Source: Microbacterium trichothecenolyticum
Lineage (GTDB): Bacteria; Actinomycetota; Actinomycetes; Actinomycetales; Microbacteriaceae
Length of the DNA: 64,000 nucleotides
Reading direction: 5' to 3'
Assembly: GCF_030818955.1 (NCBI RefSeq)
Contig: NZ_JAUTBF010000001.1
Coordinates: forward strand, 2,418,001 to 2,482,000
A model generated the notes under the pieces. That model worked only from the letters and a program-made list of their open reading frames with translations, was not told the origin of the DNA and did no database searches. Each line of letters begins with the position of its first letter. The first letter of the stretch is position 1. Made by a program: the position numbers and the translations under genes. Below are positions 31,877-41,296 of the stretch, one piece after another.

Positions 31877-33061
31877 TCAGCGCTGCCGCGCCACCGCCCG
31901 GGCCAGCCGTGCCGCGGCCTCGCGCAGCAACGACTCGTCGGTGTCGCCGTAGGCGAGGCGCAGGTGCCGGTCGGCATCCGTCCCGGGGCCCGAGGGGAAG
32001 AACGATCCGCGCTGGTACTCCACGCCCTCGGCGCTTGCGTCGGCGGCGAGGCGGTCGGCATCCAGGGAGTCGTCGGTCAGACGCGGCCACAGGAACAGCC
32101 CGCCGTCGGGCACCGTGACGTCGAAGAAGCCGGATGCCGTGAGCGCCTCGGCCAGAGCGTGCGCCCGCGACCGGTACAGCTCCCGCGCCGCCCCCAAGAC
32201 GCGCGGGAACAGTCCGGCGTCGCTCGTCAGCAGCTCGGCGACCACCGCCTGCACGAGAGTCGACGAGTGCGAATCCTGGCGGCTGCGCAGGGCCACGGCA
32301 TCCGGAATCAGGCGCTCGGGCAGCACGACCCAGCCCAGGCGCAGACCCGGGCCGAGGGTCTTGGTGAAGGTGTTGACGTGGATGACGTGGTCGGAGTCGT
32401 GGAACGGCGCGAGCGACTCGGGCTCGCCGTGGAAGCGCAGCTCGCGGTACGGGTCGTCGGCGAACACGACGAAGCCGTACTTCTCGGCGAGATCCACGAG
32501 TTCCCGACGCCGGGCTGTGGGCAGCGACGACTGCGAGGGGTTGTGGAACTCCGGCACCGTGTACACCGCGGCCGGGCGCGCGCCGGCGCGCAGCTCGGAT
32601 GCCAGGGCGTCGACGTCGAGCCCGTCGGCGCCGACGCGGATGGGCAGCACGCGCGCGTCGGCGAGCTCGAGGCCGCGCAAGAACAGCGGGAACACCGGGT
32701 TGTCGACAGCGACGAGATCGCCACGCTCGAGCACCGTCTGCACCGCGATCGCGAGGCCGTGGAAGCCGCCGTTGGTCACGAGCACGCGCTCCACGGGCAC
32801 GCCCTCGTGCGCGGCGATCCACTCGCGCAGGGCGGGGATGCCCTCGGTGCGCGAGTACTGCAGCGACGGCGCACCGGCCCGACCGAGCACCCGGGCGGTC
32901 GCCTCGGCGAGCTCGGCGCTCGGCAGCACGGAGGGGTCCGGGATGCCGCCCAGCAGCTCGATCGCATCGGCGCGGCGGTCGCGCAGGGTTTGGTCGCCGA
33001 ACCCCTTCGGCGCCGTGAAAGCCTGCACGAGCGCAGGACGGGAGGGGGCGAGAACGCTCAT
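31877..33061 (-). CDS. PLP-dependent aminotransferase (class I/II, LysN/ARO8-like)
   Basis: A 394-residue fold-type I enzyme: LQYSRTEGIPALREWIAAHEGVPVERVLVTNGGFHGL, NPVFPLFLRGLELADARVLPI, FADDPYRELRFHG and the PLP Lys in FTKTLGPGLRLGWVVLP. It resembles multi-substrate 2-oxoadipate/aromatic aminotransferases. ATG 33061 overlaps the ABC ATPase stop. As last gene in the operon it may deaminate the amino acid delivered by the transporter. Confidence 0.85.
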   Translation of the reverse strand: MSVLAPSRPALVQAFTAPKGFGDQTLRDRRADAIELLGGIPDPSVLPSAELAEATARVLGRAGAPSLQYSRTEGIPALREWIAAHEGVPVERVLVTNGGFHGLAIAVQTVLERGDLVAVDNPVFPLFLRGLELADARVLPIRVGADGLDVDALASELRAGARPAAVYTVPEFHNPSQSSLPTARRRELVDLAEKYGFVVFADDPYRELRFHGEPESLAPFHDSDHVIHVNTFTKTLGPGLRLGWVVLPERLIPDAVALRSRQDSHSSTLVQAVVAELLTSDAGLFPRVLGAARELYRSRAHALAEALTASGFFDVTVPDGGLFLWPRLTDDSLDADRLAADASAEGVEYQRGSFFPSGPGTDADRHLRLAYGDTDESLLREAAARLARAVARQR

Positions 33062-34710
33062 CGGGGACTCCGGAGGTCGGGGGTGGGGATCGCGTCGACG
33101 AGGGCCCGCGTGTATTCCTCGCGCGGGTGCGAGAGCACGTCGGCCACGCGCCCGGCCTCGATAACCCGTCCGTCTTTGAGCACCGAGACCGTGTCGGCGA
33201 TCTGCCGCACGAGCGCGAGATCGTGCGAGACGAAGAGGTAGGTCAGGCCGCGTTCGCGCTGCAGCCGGCGGAGTACGTCGAACACCCCCGCCTGCACCGT
33301 CACGTCGAGCGCCGAGGTGGGCTCGTCGAGCACGATGACGTCGGGTTCGAGCACCAGGGCGCGTGCGATCGCGACGCGCTGACGCTGACCGCCCGACAGC
33401 GCGTCGGGGCGACGGCGGGTGAGCTGCGACGACAGGCCCACGGCATCCAGGGCCGCGGCGACCTTCGCCGACCGCTCGGCCCGCGTGCCGACGCGGTAGC
33501 GGTCGAGGGGTTCACGGACGATGCGCCCGACGCTCCACGTGGGATCCAGCGAGGTGAAGGGGTTCTGGTACACGAGCTGGAGGTGGCGACGGATGCCGCG
33601 GAGCTCCGCCTCGGTGCGCCCGGTCGCGGGTTTGCCGTCGATGAGGATCTCGCCGGCGTCGGGGGTCTCCAGGCCCAGCAGCAGCCGTACCGTGGTGGTC
33701 TTGCCCGAGCCCGACTCCCCCACGAGGGCGTGGGTCGTGCCCGGCGGCACGCGGAACGACACCGCCGATACCGCCGCGCGCTCGGACCCGTCGACCACGA
33801 AGCTCTTGGAGACCTCCCGCACCTCGATGCGGGTCGCGGTGGTATCGATGGTCCACGCGTCGACCCCGCGCCCGTCGGCATGCCGGTAGCGGTCGGGGTT
33901 GAGCGCCGGGGCGTCGGCCTGCAGCTGCAGCGTGTAGGGCGAGGTCGGCGCCTGGAAAACCTCGCGCGTGCGCCCCGCCTCTTGCACCCGCCCATCCTTG
34001 AGCACGACGATCTCGTCGGTGCGCTCGGCGGCGATCGCGAGGTCGTGCGTGATGAGGAGCAGACCGATGCCGAGCTCGGCGCGCAGCTCTCCGAGCAGGT
34101 CGAGGATGCGCTTCTGGATGGTGACGTCGAGCGCGCTGGTGGGCTCGTCGGCGACGAGCAGCTCGGGCTTCGGCAGCACCGCGAGCCCGATGAGCACGCG
34201 CTGCAGCATGCCGCCGGAGAGCTGGTGCGGGTACGAGCCGTAGACCCGACCCGGGTCGGGCAGGCCGACGCGGGCGAAGACCTCGAGGATGGCTTCGCGC
34301 CGGGCGTCGGCATCCGTGATCCCCGCCAGCTCAGCCGCTTCGTGCGCCTGCGAACCGACGGTGCGCACGGGGTTGAGCGCGTGCGAGGGATCCTGCGGTA
34401 CGAAGCCGATGCGCCGGCCGCGGAAGGGGCGGAACCGCGCCTCGCTCAGCCCGAGCAGCTCGTCGCCGCCGAACTCCACGCGCCCGCGCGCCCGTCCGGT
34501 GGCGCGCGGCAGCAGCCGCAGCACCGACCGCGCGATCGTCGACTTGCCCGAGCCCGACTCGCCGATGAGGGCGAGGCTGCCCCCGGCCGGGATCGAGAAC
34601 GACACGTCGTGCACCACGGGGGTGCGGCCGTAGGCCACCGTGAGACCGTCGACGCGCAGGAGGGCGGTCGCGGGAGACGTGTCGGGGCGCAGGGGAAGAG
34701 TGAGGGTCAT
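33058..34710 (-). CDS. Duplicated ABC ATPase (DppD-DppF fused)
   Basis: A 550-residue protein with two complete nucleotide-binding domains. The first has GESGSGKST, LSGGMLQRVLIGLA, LLVADEPTSALD and THDL; the second has GESGSGKTT, LSGGQRQRVAIARAL, VIVLDEPTSALD and SHDL. It supplies both ATPases for the peptide-type importer encoded upstream. It overlaps its neighbours on both sides by four bases. Confidence 0.92.
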   Translation of the reverse strand: MTLTLPLRPDTSPATALLRVDGLTVAYGRTPVVHDVSFSIPAGGSLALIGESGSGKSTIARSVLRLLPRATGRARGRVEFGGDELLGLSEARFRPFRGRRIGFVPQDPSHALNPVRTVGSQAHEAAELAGITDADARREAILEVFARVGLPDPGRVYGSYPHQLSGGMLQRVLIGLAVLPKPELLVADEPTSALDVTIQKRILDLLGELRAELGIGLLLITHDLAIAAERTDEIVVLKDGRVQEAGRTREVFQAPTSPYTLQLQADAPALNPDRYRHADGRGVDAWTIDTTATRIEVREVSKSFVVDGSERAAVSAVSFRVPPGTTHALVGESGSGKTTTVRLLLGLETPDAGEILIDGKPATGRTEAELRGIRRHLQLVYQNPFTSLDPTWSVGRIVREPLDRYRVGTRAERSAKVAAALDAVGLSSQLTRRRPDALSGGQRQRVAIARALVLEPDVIVLDEPTSALDVTVQAGVFDVLRRLQRERGLTYLFVSHDLALVRQIADTVSVLKDGRVIEAGRVADVLSHPREEYTRALVDAIPTPDLRSPR

Positions 34711-35552
34711 GACGTCCTCCGAAGCCACCGGCTGATGCGGTTGATCGACAGCACGGTCGCCACCGTGACGAGCGCCGGCCACACGACGAGCCACGGCGCG
34801 CGCGGGTAGTCCTTGCCGGCCGAGATGAGCAGACCCCAGTCGGATGCCGGGGGCGGATCGCCGTAGCCGAGGAAGGCGAGTCCCGCGATGACGAGGATCG
34901 ACAGGCCGAACTGCAGCACGGCGAGCGGGATGAGCGAGCGCGAGGCATTGGGCAGGACGTGCCGGAACAGCACGTGCAGGCTCGATCCGCCCTGCAGCCG
35001 CGCCGCCTCGACGAACACCGACGAGCGCACCCGCAGCACCTCGGAGCGCATGACCCGCGCGAACACGGCGACGGCCGAGACGCCGGTGGCGATCGCGGCG
35101 TTGATGGTCTGGAAACCCAGGGAGCTGACGATGACGACCGCGAGCAGGAACGCCGGGATCGCCAGCAGCACGTCGACGAAGCGGGCGAGCACGGTGTCGG
35201 TCCACGACCCGAGGAACCCGGCGAGCAGGCCGATGAGCCCGCCGACGACGACGCCGATCGCGACGGCGACCAGGGCGCTCGTCACCGACGACTGCGCGCC
35301 GAAAACGATGCGCGCGAACAGGTCGCGGCCGAGGTGGTCGGTGCCGAGCAGGTGCGCGACGCTCGGCGGCTGCAGCTTGTCGGCCGGCACGCCCTGCGCG
35401 GGATTCTGCGACGTGAAAAGGGTCGGCGCGACCGAGAAGGCGAGCACCACGGCCACGACCGCGAACGACACGACGACACCGACCGGGACGGCGAGACGGA
35501 TGCCACGGACCCGGGCGATCGCGGGGCGCGACGGCGAGACGAGCGCGGTCAT
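34707..35552 (-). CDS. ABC importer permease, DppC type
   Basis: A 281-residue membrane protein: LLGTDHLGRDLFARIVFGAQSSV, EAA loop SSVFVEAARLQGGSSLHVLFRHVLPNASRSLI, FLGYGDPPPASDWGLLI. ATG 35552 overlaps the DppB-type stop. It forms the channel with the 35549-36559 product. Confidence 0.9.
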   Translation of the reverse strand: MTALVSPSRPAIARVRGIRLAVPVGVVVSFAVVAVVLAFSVAPTLFTSQNPAQGVPADKLQPPSVAHLLGTDHLGRDLFARIVFGAQSSVTSALVAVAIGVVVGGLIGLLAGFLGSWTDTVLARFVDVLLAIPAFLLAVVIVSSLGFQTINAAIATGVSAVAVFARVMRSEVLRVRSSVFVEAARLQGGSSLHVLFRHVLPNASRSLIPLAVLQFGLSILVIAGLAFLGYGDPPPASDWGLLISAGKDYPRAPWLVVWPALVTVATVLSINRISRWLRRTS

Positions 35553-36559
35553 ACGATGCTCACCTCCTCGCGCAGCAGCGGCGCGGGCTCCGTCCGGGAC
35601 GCGACCGCCGCGGTGCGCGAGCCGATGGACACGCGGGGGTCGAGCAGGGGGTAGGCGAGGTCGGCGAGCAGGTTCACGACGACGAACACGATGGCCGCGA
35701 GCGAGACGACCGCCTGCAGCACCGGGAGGTCCTGGCTGGCGACGGCCTGCTCGACGAGGGTGCCGATGCCGACGCGGCCGAAGATCGCCTCGGTGATGAG
35801 CGCGCCGCCGAGCAGTTCGCCGACGATGAGCGCGAGCACGGTCACGGTCGGCAGCGCCGAGGGCTTCACGAGGTGGCGTGCGAAGAGCGCCCCCTGGCGG
35901 AGGCCCCGCGAGCGGGCGACCGCGACGTACTCCTGCCGCGACTCGTGGTCGAGCGAGGCGATGAGCACTTCCGCGAGCTGCGCAGACACCGGGATGCCGA
36001 GTGCCACCGCCGCGAAGAACGTGCCCCAGGGGGTCTCGGTGTCGATCATGCTGAACAGCCCGAGACCGAACGCGAACACGTGGATGAGCAGCAGGCCGAT
36101 GACGAAGTTGGGCACCGACAGGAAGAGCGAGGGCAGCGAGCGCACCACGCCCTGGCCGAAGCGTGCGGGAATGAATTGCGTGCCGTACGCGATCGCGACG
36201 GCGAGCACGATGGCCACCAGCAGAGCGACGGCCGCGAGGCTGAGGGTGGAGCCGAGCGCGTCGAGCACGAGGGTGCTCACCGGCAGGTTCGATCGCAGCG
36301 AGACGCCGAGGTCGCCGATGACGAAGCGTCCGAGCGAGGCCCCGAGCTGCACCCACCAGGGCTGGTCGAGGCCGTAGTAGGCCACGATGCGGGCGATGTC
36401 GTCTTCGGTGAAGCCCGCGTCGGGCGTGCGCAGGATGCTCGAGATCGGGTCGCCGGGCAAAATGCTGAGCACGAAGAACGTGAACAGATACGCCAGCAGC
36501 ACGACGACGATCGCTTGACCGGTGCGCCGCAGCGCGAAGCCGCCGTAGGTGCGGAGCAT
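35549..36559 (-). CDS. ABC importer permease, DppB type
   Basis: A 336-residue membrane protein: LSILPGDPISSILRTPDAGFTEDDIARIVAYYGLDQPWWVQL, EAA loop QEYVAVARSRGLRQGALFARHLVKPSALP, ITEAIFGRVGIGTLVEQAV. The C-terminal tail after the last TM is longer than usual. It begins 24 bases after the palindrome that separates it from the binding-protein gene. Confidence 0.9.
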   Translation of the reverse strand: MLRTYGGFALRRTGQAIVVVLLAYLFTFFVLSILPGDPISSILRTPDAGFTEDDIARIVAYYGLDQPWWVQLGASLGRFVIGDLGVSLRSNLPVSTLVLDALGSTLSLAAVALLVAIVLAVAIAYGTQFIPARFGQGVVRSLPSLFLSVPNFVIGLLLIHVFAFGLGLFSMIDTETPWGTFFAAVALGIPVSAQLAEVLIASLDHESRQEYVAVARSRGLRQGALFARHLVKPSALPTVTVLALIVGELLGGALITEAIFGRVGIGTLVEQAVASQDLPVLQAVVSLAAIVFVVVNLLADLAYPLLDPRVSIGSRTAAVASRTEPAPLLREEVSIV

Positions 36560-36583
36560 GCTCTCTCCTCTCGTGTCGGTGAG

Positions 36584-36621
36584 CCGATGGGGGTGGATGC
36601 CATGGCATCCACCCCCATCGG
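36584..36621. repeat. Perfect 38-bp palindrome between binding-protein and permease genes
   Basis: Two 19-base arms (36584-36602 and 36603-36621) are exact complements with no loop, starting 2 bases past the binding-protein stop. The centre reads GGATGCCATGGCATCC, joining both orientations of the window's over-used heptamer. As RNA it makes a very stable hairpin, likely protecting the upstream transcript. Confidence 0.9.
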
Positions 36622-36623
36622 GA

Positions 36624-38270
36624 TCAGCCGTTCAGCCAGGCGTCCAGGTAGTACGCGTAGGCGAGGCCGTTGTACGTGACGCCGCTGACCTCGGGGGACT
36701 GCACGTAGACGCGCTGCACGATCTGCGTGAGCGGCACGAAGTAGCCCTGATCGAGCACGTAGCCCTGCAGCTCGTCGGCGACCTTCGCGCGGGCATCGCG
36801 GTCGGTGGCGGTGGCGATCCTGGTCGACAGGTCGTTCAGCGTGGCATCCGAGGTCCCCACCTTGAACCAGTCCTCGTCGCCCTTCTTCTGCGAGGTGAGC
36901 ACGCCCGCGACGGTTCCGACGTCGACGAAGCTGCGCGTGATCTCGGTCGCCGGGATCGTGGCGTTGCCGATGACCTTCTGGCCGTACGTCGGCACGTCGT
37001 AGGTCTCGAGGTTCACGTCGAACCCGAGGCTGGTCAGCTGCTGGTCGACGAGCTCGTCGACCGACTGCGAGGCCTGCAGGTAGGGGTTGGGGTAGAGCGT
37101 GAACGACAGCTTCTGGCCGTTCTTCGTGCGGACGCCGTCGGACCCCTTCGCCCAGCCCGCCTCATCGAGCAGTGCCGCAGCCTTGTCGGGGTCGTAGGCG
37201 AAGTCGGCGCTGTGGTCGGTCGCCTCGGGCACCGTGCTCTGAATGAACGACTCCGCCGCGAACCAGTCGTCGGTGTAGACGGTCGAGAGGATCTCGTCAC
37301 GGTCGATGCCGTGCTGCACCGCCTGGCGCACCTTAATGTCGTCGAAGGGCGCGACCGAGGTGTTCAGCGCGTAGCCGTTGACGAACCCGAGGTAGCGGGG
37401 GGTCTCGACGGTCAGCCCCTCCTGCTTGAGGGCCTCGAGGTCTTGCGGGCTGGCGTTGTACGCCACCTGCGCCTGGCCGGACTCGACCGAGGCGGTGCGC
37501 AGCGTCGGCTCGGCGACCTGCTTGTACGTGATCGTGTCGAGGTAGGCGGGGCCCTCGTGGCCGATGGCCTCCGGACCCCAGTCGTAGTCGTCGCGCTTCT
37601 TCAGCACGACGCTGTCGCCGTCGGCGACCTTCTCGACGACGAAGGGACCACTGCCGATGTCTTTCGTCAGGTCGGCCTGCTGGTCCGCGGGCAGGGCGAG
37701 AGTGGCCGGCGAGATGAGGATCGAGCCGTGATAGGCCAGGGTCGGGATGAAGCTCAGCGTCGGGGCTGCGAACGACACCTTCACCGTCGTGGCATCCACG
37801 GCCTCCGCCCCCACGTAGTTGGCCGAGGGGAACAGGCCGATGCGGTTGATGCCCTCGTCGGGGCGCCCCTTGGCCCAGATGTCGATGTTGGCGACGACCG
37901 CGGCGGCATCCAGAGGCGTGCCGTCGGAGAACGTCACGCCGTCCTTCAGGTGCAGCGTCAATTCGGTCTTGTCGGCGTTCTCGTCCCAGCTCTTCGCGAT
38001 CCACGGGCTGAGGTTTCCCTCGGCGTCGACGTAGACGAGCTTGTCGGTGAGGTGGCCCCAGATGTGGCCCTGGTAGCTCGAGATGGAGCTGTTGTTCGGG
38101 ATCCAGGTGGCACCGAGAGAGTCGATGAGGAACACCAGATCGCCGCCGGGCTTGGGGGTCGAGCTCTCGGCCGGGGCGGCGGAGGTTCCGGCACCGCACC
38201 CGCTGAGCAGGACGGCTCCGACGGTAAGGGCGGAGGCGACGCCGAGAAGGCGTCGGAGGCGAGCGGTCAT
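36624..38270 (-). CDS. ABC importer substrate-binding lipoprotein (SBP family 5)
   Basis: A 548-residue exported lipoprotein: signal peptide with lipobox LLSGC (Cys25), then LTLHLKDGVTFSDGTPLDAAAVVANIDIW, GSGPFVVEKVADGDSVVLKKRDDYDW and VRQAVQHGIDRDEILSTVYTDDW. It feeds the importer encoded next. The hairpin at its 3' end would keep its mRNA above that of the permeases. It lies 29 bases after the GlcD-like gene. Confidence 0.9.
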   Translation of the reverse strand: MTARLRRLLGVASALTVGAVLLSGCGAGTSAAPAESSTPKPGGDLVFLIDSLGATWIPNNSSISSYQGHIWGHLTDKLVYVDAEGNLSPWIAKSWDENADKTELTLHLKDGVTFSDGTPLDAAAVVANIDIWAKGRPDEGINRIGLFPSANYVGAEAVDATTVKVSFAAPTLSFIPTLAYHGSILISPATLALPADQQADLTKDIGSGPFVVEKVADGDSVVLKKRDDYDWGPEAIGHEGPAYLDTITYKQVAEPTLRTASVESGQAQVAYNASPQDLEALKQEGLTVETPRYLGFVNGYALNTSVAPFDDIKVRQAVQHGIDRDEILSTVYTDDWFAAESFIQSTVPEATDHSADFAYDPDKAAALLDEAGWAKGSDGVRTKNGQKLSFTLYPNPYLQASQSVDELVDQQLTSLGFDVNLETYDVPTYGQKVIGNATIPATEITRSFVDVGTVAGVLTSQKKGDEDWFKVGTSDATLNDLSTRIATATDRDARAKVADELQGYVLDQGYFVPLTQIVQRVYVQSPEVSGVTYNGLAYAYYLDAWLNG

Positions 38271-38299
38271 GGGGGTCCTTGTGCGGTGAGGAGATCGGG

Positions 38300-39715
38300 T
38301 TACAGGGCTTTTCCGGGGTTGAACAGACCGGCTGGGTCGAGCGCGTTCTTGATCGCGAGCTGTGCGACGCGCACACGTTCGGCGAGCTCTTCGGCGGCGA
38401 GCTCGCGCTTGACCGTGCCGATGCCGTGCTCACCGCTGACGGTGCCGCCGACCGCGAGCGCCGCACGCACGAGGTCGTCTGCCGCGTCGTGCAGCACCCT
38501 GGGCACCGCAGAAGGATCGGCACCGGCCGGGATCGGCAGGGTGATGACGGGATGCAGGTTGCCGTCGCCGGCGTGGGAGACCGCGCTCACGGCGACGCCG
38601 TAGCGGGCCTCGATCTCGGGGAAACCGGCGAAGACCTCGGCGATGCGCGACTTGGGCACGGCGATGTCACCGGCGACGAACCAGGACCCCTCGCCGAGGC
38701 GACGGCCCGCCCGGCGCAGTTCCCACAGCAACTGGGCGTCCGCATCGCCCTCGGTCTCGACCCGCGCGCCAGCGGCCTCGAGGGCGATGGTCAGTTCGGC
38801 GGTCTGCTCGTCGATGCCGAAGCCGTCGAGCTCGATGAGCAGCAGCGACGCCCCGCGGGCACGCAGTCCGGAAGCGTTCGCCGCGTCGATGGCGTCGAGG
38901 GTGGGCTCGTCGAGGAACTCGATGACGCTCGGGCGCACGCGCGACGCGGTGATGGCGCCGATTCCGGCGGCTCCGGCCGCCGTGGAGTCGAAGAACGCCG
39001 TCACCGTACGACGGGCGACGGGCAGCGGTCGGATGCGCACGGTCGCGCGCACGACGATGCCGAGCACCCCCTCCGATCCCACGAACAGCGAGACGAGGTC
39101 GAGTCCGGTGACGCCCTTGATCGAGCGGTGGCCGATCGAGACGAGGCTGCCGTCGGCGAGCACGACGTCGAGGGCGAGCACCGACTCGCGTGTGACGCCG
39201 TACTTGGCGCAGCGCAGGCCCCCGGCGTTGGTGGCGATGTTGCCGCCGATCGTCGAGATGCGCCAGCTGGCGGGGTCGGGGGCGTAGAAGAGGCCGAGAG
39301 GGGCGAGGTGGTCGTTGAGGGCGGCGTTGAGCACGCCGGGCTCGACGACCGCGACCTCGTCGGCGGGCGAGACCTCGACGATGCGGTTCAGGCGCTCGGT
39401 CGTGATCACGAGCTGGTCGGCGTGAGCCGAGGCACCGCCGGAGAGGCCGGTGCCGGCACCCCGGGGGACGACGCTCACCCCGTGGCGGGCGGCGAGACGT
39501 ACGAGCTGCTGCACCTGCTCCGCCGACGCGGGGAAAGCCACCGCGGGCCCGTCGAGCCCTGCGGCCCCGTGCCGGGGCGCGGTGGCGGCGTCGTACGCGA
39601 ACGCGGTCGTCTCGGCGGACGGCGGGCGCACCTCGATACCCGGCGCCTCGGCGCGGACGTCGTCCAGCAGAGCGGACAGACCCGTCGACGGGGCGATCGC
39701 GGTGGGAGCGCTCAT
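38300..39715 (-). CDS. FAD-linked oxidase, GlcD/D-2-hydroxyacid dehydrogenase type
   Basis: A 471-residue VAO/PCMH-family flavoprotein: GVSVVPRGAGTGLSGGA, PDPASWRISTIGGNIATNAGGLRCAKYGVTRESVLALDVVLADG, and the C-terminal SHAGDGNLHPVI and SGEHGIGTVKRELA motifs that bind metal and substrate. It would oxidise D-lactate, glycolate or a similar 2-hydroxyacid. It is first in the operon that continues with the importer and aminotransferase, starting at ATG 39715. Confidence 0.88.
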   Translation of the reverse strand: MSAPTAIAPSTGLSALLDDVRAEAPGIEVRPPSAETTAFAYDAATAPRHGAAGLDGPAVAFPASAEQVQQLVRLAARHGVSVVPRGAGTGLSGGASAHADQLVITTERLNRIVEVSPADEVAVVEPGVLNAALNDHLAPLGLFYAPDPASWRISTIGGNIATNAGGLRCAKYGVTRESVLALDVVLADGSLVSIGHRSIKGVTGLDLVSLFVGSEGVLGIVVRATVRIRPLPVARRTVTAFFDSTAAGAAGIGAITASRVRPSVIEFLDEPTLDAIDAANASGLRARGASLLLIELDGFGIDEQTAELTIALEAAGARVETEGDADAQLLWELRRAGRRLGEGSWFVAGDIAVPKSRIAEVFAGFPEIEARYGVAVSAVSHAGDGNLHPVITLPIPAGADPSAVPRVLHDAADDLVRAALAVGGTVSGEHGIGTVKRELAAEELAERVRVAQLAIKNALDPAGLFNPGKAL

Positions 39716-40090
39716 GGGCGGACCTCTCGGTGGGAAGCGGATACGGTGGGCTCCGGCCGAACATAGGCGGGACCGAAGGCGGGGTCACCTCCGACGACAC
39801 GCTCTGTCGCGATGCGTCACCGTCCGTCACGACGCGTCGCGGGGCGTCACGAACAAGCGCGCGAAAGAGCGTCCCGCCGCGCTCGCGCCCCGCCCAGCTC
39901 TGTTGAGTGTCCAAGACACGCCGTAACCCCGAGCTGAGTTGCGGCGTGTCTTGGACACTCAACAAAGCGGGGAGCGCGGCGTAACAATGACGTCTCGCGG
40001 CGCTGCGTTACGCCCGTGATTGTGTACCTGCGACCGCGGCGGCACAGTGGGCGTCTCGGCGGGATCGGCCCGCCGCGAAGGGATCCCCCG
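39716..40090. promoter_or_regulatory. 375-bp divergent control region
   Basis: Between the GlcD-like operon (minus) and the LLM operon (plus). It holds repeated GCGTCAC strings (39805-39850), the 23-bp inverted repeat at 39901-39964, and a GGCGTAAC/GTTACGCC pair near 39977-40014. No reading frame here has convincing codon bias. Promoters for both operons must lie here. Confidence 0.5.
39901..39964. repeat. Perfect 23-bp inverted repeat with 18-base spacer
   Basis: Arms 39901-39923 and 39942-39964 are exact complements; each includes TGTTGAGTGTCCAAGACACG or its complement. The spacer holds a smaller mirrored AAC...GTT. Either a hairpin element or a large operator in the divergent region. Confidence 0.9.
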
Positions 40091-41296
40091 ATGCCCGACC
40101 GCATCCACCTCGCCGTCGCCCTCGACGGTGCCGGCTGGCATCCGGCCGCCTGGCGCGAGCCGTCGGCCCGGCCCAGCGAGCTCACGTCGGCGCGGTACTG
40201 GCGCGATCTCGCCGCGATCGCCGACAGCGGCGGCATCCTCTTCGCCACGATCGAAGACGCCCTCTCGCTCGGCGGGCGCTCGTTCGAGCCGGATGCCGAG
40301 ACCCGGCGCGACCGCGCCCGGGGGCGCCTCGACGCGGTGCTGGTGGCGTCGTTCCTGGCTCCGGCCACGCGCCGCCTGGGCCTCGTGCCGACCGTGACCA
40401 CCGCGCACCCCGAGCCCTTCCACCTCGCCACGGGCCTGCAGACCCTCGACCACGTCAGCCGCGGCCGTGCCGGGGTGCGGATCGTCGCCGGATCGACGCC
40501 GCAGGAGCGCGCGAACTTCGGCCGCCGCGCCGACGGCCCCACCGTGCGCCCCGCGTCGGGACGGATCGAGGACGACCCTGCGATCGTCGCCGCCTTCCGT
40601 GAGGCGGGTGAGGTCGCCGACGTCATCCGCCGCCTCGCCGACTCGTGGGAGGACGACGCGATCGTCCGCGACCTCGAGACGGGGAAGTTCCTCGACCGCG
40701 ACCGCGTGCACAACGTCGAGTTCGCGGGCGAGTTCTTCTCGATCACGGGCGCCTCGATCGTGCCGCGCTCCCCGCAGGGCACGCCGCTCATCACCGCGCT
40801 CGCCCACCAGACGGTGCCGTACCGCCTCGCGGCCGAGCACGCCGACCTCGTGTACGTCACCCCCTCCGACGCGGCGGCGGTCGCCGGCATCCTGAGCGAG
40901 ATCGCGGATGCCGCGGACGCGGTGCGCGCGCTCGACGAGCCGCTGCGCGTGTTCGCCGATCTGCTCGTGCTCGTCGAAGAGACCCCGGCCGCGGCCGCCT
41001 CGGCCTGGGAGCGCCTGCAGGAGCGCGCGACGCTCGCGACCGACGCCCGCGTGGTGGTGGGCACCCCCGACGACGTCGTCGACGAGCTGCGTGCGTTGGC
41101 AGACGCCGGCGTCGACGGGGTGCGCCTGCGGCCCGCGCGCCTTCCGGCCGACCTCGAGGCCATCGCCGACCGGGTCGTGCCGCGTGCGGCGGCCGCCGGC
41201 ATCCTGCTCCCCGACGACGGGGCGCCGACGCTACGCGAACGCGTCGGACTGCCCCGCCTCGCCAGTCGATACGCCCGTCAGGAGGTCGGCGCATGA
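40091..41296 (+). CDS. LLM-class flavin monooxygenase
   Basis: A 401-residue luciferase-like protein (MPDRIHLAVALDGAGWHPAAWREPS, RLGLVPTVTTAHPEPFHLATGLQTLDHVSRGRAGVRIVAG). ATG 40091 follows GAAGGGA. It overlaps the next LLM gene (ATGA). Two unlike LLM enzymes side by side are usual in pathways that strip sulfur or nitrogen side groups, as in the SnaA/NtaA/DszA group; the substrate is not known. Confidence 0.85.
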   Translation: MPDRIHLAVALDGAGWHPAAWREPSARPSELTSARYWRDLAAIADSGGILFATIEDALSLGGRSFEPDAETRRDRARGRLDAVLVASFLAPATRRLGLVPTVTTAHPEPFHLATGLQTLDHVSRGRAGVRIVAGSTPQERANFGRRADGPTVRPASGRIEDDPAIVAAFREAGEVADVIRRLADSWEDDAIVRDLETGKFLDRDRVHNVEFAGEFFSITGASIVPRSPQGTPLITALAHQTVPYRLAAEHADLVYVTPSDAAAVAGILSEIADAADAVRALDEPLRVFADLLVLVEETPAAAASAWERLQERATLATDARVVVGTPDDVVDELRALADAGVDGVRLRPARLPADLEAIADRVVPRAAAAGILLPDDGAPTLRERVGLPRLASRYARQEVGA

